Assembly (NCBI GenBank): GCA_958295815.1
Contig: OY282374.1
Coordinates: 2,562,856 to 2,626,855 of the forward strand
DNA: 64,000 nt
Source of the DNA: Candidatus Poribacteria bacterium
GTDB taxonomy: Bacteria > Poribacteria > WGA-4E > WGA-3G
Direction of reading: 5' to 3'
Notes under the pieces: model-generated
The model's input: the letters and a program-made list of their open reading frames with translations, nothing else
What the model was told of the DNA's origin: nothing
Database searches by the model: none
Shown: positions 50,193-57,262 of the stretch, piece after piece
Layout: each line of letters begins with the position of its first letter
How positions within the stretch are numbered: the stretch's first letter is position 1
Translations under genes and position numbers: made by a program

Positions 50193-53100
50193 ATGATAGA
50201 AGACGATGTCCAACTCATTCAGAGGATTTTGTCAGGCGATGACGAAGCATTCACTGCTTTAGTCCGAAAACACCAGAAAAATGTGCACGCCTTGGCGTGG
50301 CGGAAAATCGGTGATTTTCACCATGCTGAAGAGATCACACAGGATACCTTCCTCCGTGTCTACAAAAGACTCTCGACCCTCAAGGATCACCGCCAGTTCT
50401 CTGGATGGCTTTACGTCATCACAAGTCGGTGTTGCATTAATTGGCGGAGAAAGAACAAGTCCACCCTACAGTCGCTGGAGACGACGAACATGGAAGCACT
50501 CGATAAATCGGCGTATTCACGTTACGTATCCCAAGAGCAAGAGGCGAAAGCCAGCGAACACCGCTATGACATCGTCAAAAGGCTTCTCCAAAAACTGCCA
50601 GAGAGTGAGCGAACCGTCATAACGCTCTACTATCTCGGTGAAATGACGACACGAGAAATCAGCAAATTCTTAGGTGTTTCCGTGAACACGATTACCAGTC
50701 GGCTCCGGCGCGCACGCAACCGTTTACAACAGAACGATACACTCTTGATACAAGAGATGCTCGGAAATGTCCCACTCACTCCTAACCTCGCAGAAAACAT
50801 TACCCAGAACGCTTTAGATATGAAATTGACACCTCCGCCGGTTTCAAAGCCTCTCCTCCCGTGGGCGGCTCTCGGTGCAGCAGTCGTTTTGTTATTGATA
50901 ATATTAGGCGCGAGCAACCGATACCTCTCCCGTTTCCAGAAACCATACAGTTTCGAGGCAGTCTCCGAACCGACAATCGAAATTATTGATGCATCTGTCG
51001 TCCTTGAAACCAACGCTAAACCCGCCGTCCGAAATCAGATTGGGCGTACCAGCGCGACCGCTAAAAGCAGAAATGCCAGCTTACAGGATTCTCAGACAGC
51101 CTCAACATCCAATGCCTTGCAGACTTCACGCGGTCTTCCTGCATCACAGTGGAGTCAATCAATCGGACCGCCAAGCGGTCGTGTTTTTGATGTATTTGCG
51201 ACATCTGACGGGACGCTCTATGCTTTTTCACCAGCAAGTATCTACAGGTTGAAACCAGATTCACAATCATGGACACACCTCAACAACGGCATCCCAATCG
51301 AAGGGTTCCGAGTACCTATGGCAGAACACAGGAACACCCTCTATATTGTCTCTAAGGATACAGTGTTTGCCTCAAGCGATAACGGCGAGACATGGAACGC
51401 TCTCTCCGCACGACCTAAAGGCTTTGCTATTGAATATATTGTCACGGACCTGCCAGATTCTTCTGGTTCGCACGTAGGTATCGCCATGTATCTTGCCATA
51501 TCGGATAAAGGTATTTTCCGTTCCACGGATGCCGGCAAGCAATGGACACATCTGAGCACTGGATTGGGAGATCGGATAATTTCCACAATGGCTATAGCCG
51601 GAAACACCATATTTGCTGGCACAAACGATGGACTCTATCGTCTCAACACAGATGTTTGGGCGCAGTCGCCGGTAGATGGCTTCAAGACCGCTCAATCCGC
51701 TGAAAATGAGATGTTTACGGACCTAAATTTCGGTTTCTATTATCGCAACTCAGGTATTTGGGAGGAAATACCGACGGAAAATTCTAATGCTATCCATTCC
51801 TTAACAACCTCCGGAAACAATCTCTACGTTGCTATAGGTCCCGATTTCTTTAGACGGGAATCCTCTGAATCGAAGGAAGATGTACTATTCATCGGGGGCG
51901 GTGCAAGACCAAGTTGGATTTTTCGATCAACCGACTTCGGTGAATCATGGACGGAGATAACGCCGAAAGGCAATTTCCCCCTGTTCACAGGACTGGTTGG
52001 CGTAAAATTGATGGCGGCAGGTAATACGCTCTTCGCACAAGGCACTGAAGTTTTTCGTTCAACGGATGCAGGTAAAACTTGGAGTAACCTTGGCACAATT
52101 GACATGAACCTAATTCAACATCGGACTTTCCAAGGTGTAACAGTCAACGAACGGACATTTTACACTGTTGGCACACGCGGTGTCTATCGAACGACTGATG
52201 CTGGCGATTCGTGGCACTCATTTACGGATGGAATTATCGGGACAGGCGTACGGCGTCTAATAACGTACAACAACAGGCTCTATGTGCTTACCGATCGCGA
52301 CCTGGTCCAATCGACCGATCGTGGGGAATCTTGGAACAGCGTTCGCATTGATGCAGGTGAACTCAAACTCACACCTGTAGAAAATCGTCGGGGGCAGGTT
52401 AATTTCTCCGGTGAGGCAAAATTGGTTGTTGCAGATGGAACTTTATACGGAATTTCGCCTGGAGCAGGGGATCTGCGCATCTTCCGTTTATCTGCTGATG
52501 GGAACGCCTTCACTCCGGTCCAAGGGTGCCCTACTTTTGTTGGAAATACACTCTCCCTTGAACTGATGGCAGATGTCGCAAAAGCTGAAGGTCTCGACTT
52601 ATCCGATGATATACAAAAAGATGTGAGATTAACACGATTATTACGTAGTATCGCAGTTCATGTCACGACAGGAGGATTTGCCGTCAGTGATGGGACGTTC
52701 TACATAGAATACCAGCGAAGACTTTTCAAATGGAAACGCGGCGATCCCGATTGGACGAATACAGGCTTAACAGACCTCGGTGAACGGTCAATAGCGAATT
52801 CACGGAATGAATTCATTGTAGCGGCTTCAGGGAAAACCGTCTACGCCGCGAAACGCGATGGAAAACTATTTCAGTCGCTTGACAGCGGAAACAGTTGGAA
52901 AGACATTACGTCAAGCCTTCCACTTCTCTTTAACCGTTTCAAAGAGATAGTTTTCGCCGGTTCAACAGTTTACATCACAACCGACACCGGGGTGCTGTCT
53001 TCACAAACCGGAGAACACTGGCGCGTGCTCACCGATAGTATGGGCGAGCGTCCGCTCATAAACACATTCGCTGTTCACAGCACGACAGTCTATGGTGCAG

Positions 53101-53282
53101 GTAATACAGCGGTTTATCGCTTGGACACCCGTGGACGCTGGGAGCAAATCACACCGAATATTCCCGATAAAGTTGTCTCGCTCTGCATCAATAATGACAG
53201 ACTTTACATCGCCACACAACGCCGTGGAATCTTCCACATCTCTCTTGAAAATGAATATACCGATGCGTTATCTCACAAATAG
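50193..53282 (+). CDS. Membrane-tethered ECF sigma factor fused to an extracytoplasmic BNR propeller
   Basis: One 1029-residue frame joins two very different parts. Residues 1-180 are a complete ECF sigma factor: region 2 (LVRKHQKNVHALAWRKIG, AEEITQDTFLRVYKRL, FSGWLYVITSRCCINW) and region 4 (LQKLPESERTVITLYYLGEM, REISKFLGVSVNTITSRLRR). A single helix spans 221-241 (LLPWAALGAAVVLLLIILGA), followed by a Ser/Thr/Asn-rich linker to about 320. The rest is a propeller with at least eight BNR/Asp-box motifs (SSDNGETW, STDAGKQW, STDFGESW, STDAGKTW, TTDAGDSW, STDRGESW, SLDSGNSW). This gives a one-protein signal path: an outside propeller and an inside sigma domain. No separate anti-sigma gene adjoins it. 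The next gene starts inside its 3' end. Confidence 0.9.
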   Translation: MIEDDVQLIQRILSGDDEAFTALVRKHQKNVHALAWRKIGDFHHAEEITQDTFLRVYKRLSTLKDHRQFSGWLYVITSRCCINWRRKNKSTLQSLETTNMEALDKSAYSRYVSQEQEAKASEHRYDIVKRLLQKLPESERTVITLYYLGEMTTREISKFLGVSVNTITSRLRRARNRLQQNDTLLIQEMLGNVPLTPNLAENITQNALDMKLTPPPVSKPLLPWAALGAAVVLLLIILGASNRYLSRFQKPYSFEAVSEPTIEIIDASVVLETNAKPAVRNQIGRTSATAKSRNASLQDSQTASTSNALQTSRGLPASQWSQSIGPPSGRVFDVFATSDGTLYAFSPASIYRLKPDSQSWTHLNNGIPIEGFRVPMAEHRNTLYIVSKDTVFASSDNGETWNALSARPKGFAIEYIVTDLPDSSGSHVGIAMYLAISDKGIFRSTDAGKQWTHLSTGLGDRIISTMAIAGNTIFAGTNDGLYRLNTDVWAQSPVDGFKTAQSAENEMFTDLNFGFYYRNSGIWEEIPTENSNAIHSLTTSGNNLYVAIGPDFFRRESSESKEDVLFIGGGARPSWIFRSTDFGESWTEITPKGNFPLFTGLVGVKLMAAGNTLFAQGTEVFRSTDAGKTWSNLGTIDMNLIQHRTFQGVTVNERTFYTVGTRGVYRTTDAGDSWHSFTDGIIGTGVRRLITYNNRLYVLTDRDLVQSTDRGESWNSVRIDAGELKLTPVENRRGQVNFSGEAKLVVADGTLYGISPGAGDLRIFRLSADGNAFTPVQGCPTFVGNTLSLELMADVAKAEGLDLSDDIQKDVRLTRLLRSIAVHVTTGGFAVSDGTFYIEYQRRLFKWKRGDPDWTNTGLTDLGERSIANSRNEFIVAASGKTVYAAKRDGKLFQSLDSGNSWKDITSSLPLLFNRFKEIVFAGSTVYITTDTGVLSSQTGEHWRVLTDSMGERPLINTFAVHSTTVYGAGNTAVYRLDTRGRWEQITPNIPDKVVSLCINNDRLYIATQRRGIFHISLENEYTDALSHK

Positions 53283-54327
53283 AGCGTCTGTATTTTTGGC
53301 AGCGCTCCTGTTAAGTCACACACTGTTAGCAAATAACATTTGTGCGCAAATTTATGGCACTAAATATATTTCCTACGCTTCCGACAAAAGTGGAGACTTT
53401 AACATCTATCTCATGGATACTACCAGTGAGAACGGTCGCTTACTCACAAATCATCCAGCACACGATCGTGAACCCACGTGGTCACCAGATGGACGTTTCT
53501 TGGCATATTCCTCCAACAGAGATGGAGATCGCAAAATTTATGTGATGGATGTTAGAACAGGAGAACACCAGCGACTCACGGACCGCCATGAGGTAGAAAG
53601 GGCACCAGCTTGGTCGCCCGATGGAAAATGGATTGCCTTTGTTTCTGGTAATGATGTAATTCGTCTGGGTGAATGGGAAATTAAATTAACGAACCACATC
53701 TACAAATCGGATATCAACGGTGAAAATCTGGTGCAGTTGACGGATCAAGGAAAGAACTTGAAACCCGCGTGGTCGCCAGACAGTGAATGGATTGTCTTTG
53801 TCTCCTACCATCGCGGTAATGACAGGAAAGGTCTTTACGTGATGGATGCCGATGGGAAAAGGTTGAGACGCCTTGATGACAAAGCATGGCAGGCACTTGA
53901 TGCGATATTACAAGGTGAATGTGCTTGGTCGCCTAATGGCAAACAGATCGCTTTCAGTATGCGTGTTCCCAGGACCGATCAGGTGCATCTATGTACGGTA
54001 GATATAGATGGCAAGAACTTTCGTCAACTCACCCAAGACGGTCCTTTAGAGAACCGCAAGAACGTCAAAGAATCTCCGTTTCCTGAGGTACGACACCCAG
54101 CATGGTCGCCCAATGGCAAATGGATTGCCTATGTTTATTCCGAATCATTTGCGACTGCTAATATTTTCATTATAGATGCAAGAGGGAACGGACTCGAAAA
54201 ACCTGTTATAACGGATGCAGGACGAGATTTATCGCCGACGTGGGTGCCGGAAACGTACTTTTCCGTCTCTCCCAGTACAGAGAAACAAACCACCCTCTGG
54301 GGCAGGCTGAAGCAAACAAACCCGTAA
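53251..54327 (+). CDS. Exported PD40 propeller protein with C-terminal tag, coupled to the sigma-propeller gene
   Basis: I start at ATG 53251 (MNIPMRYLTNRASVFLAALL); ATG 53263 is the alternative. Either way the gene begins inside the last 32 or 20 bases of the sigma-propeller gene, so translation is probably coupled. The 358-residue product has a signal peptide (cleavage near ICA-QIY) and PD40 blades: TWSPDGRFLAYSS, AWSPDGKWIAFVS, AWSPDSEWIVFVS, AWSPNGKQIAFSM, AWSPNGKWIAYVY. It ends SVSPSTEKQTTLWGRLKQ, the shared tag. The tight linkage suggests this secreted propeller works with, or is sensed by, the membrane-tethered sigma factor. Confidence 0.88.
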   Translation: MNIPMRYLTNRASVFLAALLLSHTLLANNICAQIYGTKYISYASDKSGDFNIYLMDTTSENGRLLTNHPAHDREPTWSPDGRFLAYSSNRDGDRKIYVMDVRTGEHQRLTDRHEVERAPAWSPDGKWIAFVSGNDVIRLGEWEIKLTNHIYKSDINGENLVQLTDQGKNLKPAWSPDSEWIVFVSYHRGNDRKGLYVMDADGKRLRRLDDKAWQALDAILQGECAWSPNGKQIAFSMRVPRTDQVHLCTVDIDGKNFRQLTQDGPLENRKNVKESPFPEVRHPAWSPNGKWIAYVYSESFATANIFIIDARGNGLEKPVITDAGRDLSPTWVPETYFSVSPSTEKQTTLWGRLKQTNP

Positions 54328-54333
54328 TCCGCT

Positions 54334-54391
54334 CTTTGTAGGAGGGGTTCATAACCCCGATTCTTTGTAGGAGGGGTTTGTAACCCCGACG
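54334..54391. repeat. Tandem pair of GG-rich palindromes, 29-bp period
   Basis: CTTTGTAGGAGGGGTT begins at 54334 and again at 54363; each unit contains GGGGTT paired with AACCCC. It follows the 53251 gene and may act as a terminator. The two units differ at two central loop positions and at their ends. Confidence 0.8.
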
Positions 54392-54500
54392 CTTTACAAG
54401 TCTCCATGAAATTGTAGATTTCACTATATAACAAAGTTAAAGAATGATAAACTGTTAGTACTAACCAACTCGTCAGGGAAAATTTAATGAGGATGATCCG

Positions 54501-55532
54501 TTGAAAAAAAGAAAGTTCGCATATAAAGCCTTATGGATCGTGTTATTACTAAGCAGCAGCTTTATCATCATACATTTACAAGCCGCTACGGTCGGAACAC
54601 TCTCTTTTATTTCCGATCAAGAAGGAACTTCTGACCTCTACCTCATAGATAGCACAGGACAAAATCTCCGAAAACTCGAAACCAATGACGCAATGAAAGG
54701 GCGTGGGCACACGTGGTCACCGGATGGACGCTTTTTTGCTTACGTATCCAGGGAAATAGGGAAAATAACCATTGACGTAATGGACATCCGGCACAAGGAA
54801 TCCCGTCGGTTGATAGACCATCCGAGCAAAAATTGGGCACCGGCTTGGTCGCCGAACGGGAAATGGATCGCCTTCGTCTCCGATCGAGATGGAGATCGGC
54901 AAATCTATAGAATCGATGTAGACGGTTCAAATCTGAAACGATTGACAAACAAGAGAGACAACGGGAAACCGGCATGGTCGCCAGACAGCCAATGGATCGC
55001 ATTCAACTCATATAAGGGACCCGGACATGGAGCAGGCAATTTTTTGCTCTATGTGATGACCGCCGATGGGGGTAGGTTGAGACAGCTGGCAAAGAATGCA
55101 TCCGCCGGATGCACATGGTCGCCCAATGGCAAACAGATTAGCTTTGCGACTCGGAGTTTTGAAAAAGAAGGCGCGAATATCTTCGTTATCGATGTCGATG
55201 GCGGCAATCTCCGAAAACTTACGGAAGTGCGGGCAGACGCATTCGCGAGTGATCCTGCATGGTCTCCTGATGGAAAGTGGATTGCTTACGCTTTTAGGAG
55301 AGTGGTGAAGTTCCCCGCACCGGGTGAGGCACTCCCCGTTGATGAAGTCTTTGGGGACAGTGCCATCTATCTTGTAAAGGCTACAGGTAAAGTCGTCGAA
55401 CCCATTGAAGTGGCAAATGATGTATCCCTATTTTTGGAACCAGCGTGGGTGCCGGAAGCGTTCTTTCCCGTTTCTCCCAGTCCAGAGAAACAGACAACGC
55501 TTTGGGGCAGACTAAAGCAAACAAACCAATAA
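54501..55532 (+). CDS. Exported PD40 propeller protein with C-terminal tag, paralogue of the 49081 product
   Basis: From TTG 54501 (ribosome site GAGG nine bases upstream), the 343-residue product has a signal peptide (cleavage near LQA-ATV) and PD40 blades TWSPDGRFFAYVS, AWSPNGKWIAFVSD, AWSPDSQWIAFNS, TWSPNGKQISFAT, AWSPDGKWIAYAF. It ends PVSPSPEKQTTLWGRLKQ. It is clearly paralogous to the 49081 product along the whole length (GTLSF-S, LYLIDSTGQNL, DSAIYLVK, PIEVAN). Three such propellers around one sigma-propeller gene suggest local duplication. Confidence 0.86.
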   Translation: MKKRKFAYKALWIVLLLSSSFIIIHLQAATVGTLSFISDQEGTSDLYLIDSTGQNLRKLETNDAMKGRGHTWSPDGRFFAYVSREIGKITIDVMDIRHKESRRLIDHPSKNWAPAWSPNGKWIAFVSDRDGDRQIYRIDVDGSNLKRLTNKRDNGKPAWSPDSQWIAFNSYKGPGHGAGNFLLYVMTADGGRLRQLAKNASAGCTWSPNGKQISFATRSFEKEGANIFVIDVDGGNLRKLTEVRADAFASDPAWSPDGKWIAYAFRRVVKFPAPGEALPVDEVFGDSAIYLVKATGKVVEPIEVANDVSLFLEPAWVPEAFFPVSPSPEKQTTLWGRLKQTNQ

Positions 55533-55631
55533 TCGCTAAAGATGTAGGTTTATAGGAAAGCATTGAAAGCCTATTTATCGTGGTAAAAGAACTCTCCAAA
55601 AATCCAGACTCCCATTTATCATTTTTCCTTG

Positions 55632-56750
55632 TTAAACACCAATAGATAACGCTAACTCCGAAGGGAAAACCGTCAAAGGTTTCGCTGTGCCTTGCGAAAT
55701 GTGGAATGTGTCTTCCAGTCGCACCCCGCCTGTTCCGGGCAAAGAAAGCACTGGATGTCCGACGGTCACCGTCATCCCGTCACGAATTTGGATGCCAGAA
55801 TCACCGGGATGGATAGTTGGTGCGGGTGTCTCCTCAAAACCGAGTCCAATGCTATGGCTTATACCTGCAACGTAGAATTCTCCGTAGCCGTTTTCAGTGA
55901 ACACCTTCTTCGCGACTGTATCAATATCTCGCATTTTCGTACCCGGTTTTAGTGCCTCTATCCCTGCTGCTTGTGCGCTTTTGTAAGTTGCGAACATCTC
56001 CGCTTGTTTCGCAGAGGGGGTCCCAACAACAAAGGTCCGGCAAAGATTGGCGCAATATCCTCTATATCGCGGCACCAAATCAAGAACAACAAGGTCTCCG
56101 TTCTCAATAACCTTATCAGAGGCTGTTCCGTGTAGCCATCCTGATCGGATTCCCGAATTCACGAAGACAGGTGTTGCGACCCCATGTCCACCCGCTTTTC
56201 GCATAGCGTATTCTACTTCTGCTGCAACCTCGTTTTCAGTGATACCAACCCTGAGCGTCTTGGCAGCCATGTCCATGCCGATGCCAGCGATCTCTGCTGC
56301 GCGCTGCATGAGTTCTATCTCAGAAGCGTCTTTCACCATACGAAGTTCGTCCATAACAGGCGCGATGTCCACGACATTGACCATAGGATTCGCTCTTTGG
56401 AACATGTTCAATAAGAAAGCAGGCGTAGAAAACCACATTTGCACGCCTACTGTGAGTTTGTCCTTATCACCTACCATGCCGCGCATTACCTGAACAACGT
56501 CTTTAATTTGTTGACCGACTGAAGCGAAAATCCGAACATCCTCCACACCCAACGCATCTCTTACCTCGTCTTCCTCTCCAGCAAAGGTGACAATAAGCGG
56601 CAAGCCTTCTGCGGGAATAATCGCTCTTGGCTGATACCGATCTTCTCCGAAAAAGTAGATATAATCGTCATGCGTTAGTATGAGATAGGCATCAATGCCC
56701 TGCTGTTTCATTCTGTCTTGTGCGTTTTGGACTCTTTTTGTATTTACCAT
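55632..56750 (-). CDS. M24-family (Xaa-Pro aminopeptidase-like) protein with altered metal site
   Basis: The 372-residue protein has the creatinase-like N-terminal domain (YLILTHDDYIYFFGEDRYQP) and a pita-bread C-terminal domain. Canonical M24 metallopeptidases bind two metals with Asp, Asp, His, Glu, Glu. Here the set reads Asp224 (VVLDLVPRYRGY), Asn235 in place of the second Asp (CANLCRTF, usually SDxTRTF), His299 (GISHSIGLG), His332 in place of Glu (TVTVGHPVLSLPG) and Glu346 (GVRLEDTFH). His207 (WLHGTAS) is kept. The substitutions suggest a creatinase-like or other non-peptidase activity, or a changed metal. AAGGAAG precedes the ATG, and a good promoter lies upstream. Fold assignment is firm; activity is open. 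Confidence 0.85.
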   Translation of the reverse strand: MVNTKRVQNAQDRMKQQGIDAYLILTHDDYIYFFGEDRYQPRAIIPAEGLPLIVTFAGEEDEVRDALGVEDVRIFASVGQQIKDVVQVMRGMVGDKDKLTVGVQMWFSTPAFLLNMFQRANPMVNVVDIAPVMDELRMVKDASEIELMQRAAEIAGIGMDMAAKTLRVGITENEVAAEVEYAMRKAGGHGVATPVFVNSGIRSGWLHGTASDKVIENGDLVVLDLVPRYRGYCANLCRTFVVGTPSAKQAEMFATYKSAQAAGIEALKPGTKMRDIDTVAKKVFTENGYGEFYVAGISHSIGLGFEETPAPTIHPGDSGIQIRDGMTVTVGHPVLSLPGTGGVRLEDTFHISQGTAKPLTVFPSELALSIGV

Positions 56751-56783
56751 AATAACTTCCTTTTATTTTTCGTTTATGGTATT

Positions 56784-56812
56784 AGTATACAATATATCTT
56801 AGCCTATGCCAA
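56784..56812 (-). promoter_or_regulatory. Sigma-70-type promoter for the M24 gene
   Basis: On the minus strand TTGGCA (56807-56812), 17 bases, TATACT (56784-56789), with a leader of about 27 bases to the ATG at 56750. Confidence 0.65.
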
Positions 56813-56841
56813 ATATTTGCAACACTTTTGTCATGATTTTT

Positions 56842-56896
56842 ATCGCGAGTCCATAGATTAAAGTTTCGTGCCTCACCTTTTATCGAACTCACGTTA
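56842..56896. repeat. Dispersed AAAGTTTCGTGCCT word plus border motif
   Basis: About 36 bases (ATCGCG...CATAGATTAAAGTTTCG...CCTCACCT, 56842-56878) recur with few changes at 62362-62397. Directly after, TCGAACTCACGTTA (56883-56896) is a perfect reverse copy of the border motif at 24291 and 48709. Confidence 0.7.
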
Positions 56897-56922
56897 AGTT
56901 ATAAGTTATAAGTTATAAGTTA
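56896..56922. repeat. 7-bp tandem repeat (AAGTTAT)
   Basis: Three perfect AAGTTAT units and a fourth, six-base AAGTTA lie directly after the border motif, overlapping its last base. Confidence 0.9.
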
Positions 56923-57262
56923 AGAGTGGGGAAATGTAAGTTAACAGGGAAAGAGAGGGATTCGGGGTTTCAAACCCCTCCCACAATCAGAATATCACTT
57001 CACACGCTTTGTTGAAACGTTCAAAAATGTGTTAGTAGCAACTTGGGTTATATTAGGTTTCTGATTTCGTATTAAGACGAGTTTCATCTCATAAACCACA
57101 TCATTTTCATCTTGATTTAATTCATAAATAATGCTATCTTTTTAATTCCTATTGGGACACTATAAGTAATAGTGATGATGCAAACTTTATAAGATTTATG
57201 ATGCCTTAACCTCCGCTTTCGCTTACTCAAGTGAACTTCAGGCAATAGTAGGTTAGACGACT
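56923..57262. other. Intergenic region with a GG-rich palindrome, no gene seen
   Basis: GGGGTTT-C-AAACCCC (56964-56978), flanked by GAGGGA and TCCCAC, is a member of the dispersed palindrome family. The remaining AT-rich sequence up to ATG 57263 has no clear promoter or ribosome site. Confidence 0.6.

Noticed and set aside
54334..54391. Possible CRISPR remnant (two 29-bp repeats)
   Set aside because: The units are contiguous without spacers, are palindromic, and belong to the dispersed GG-rich family; no cas gene is present.
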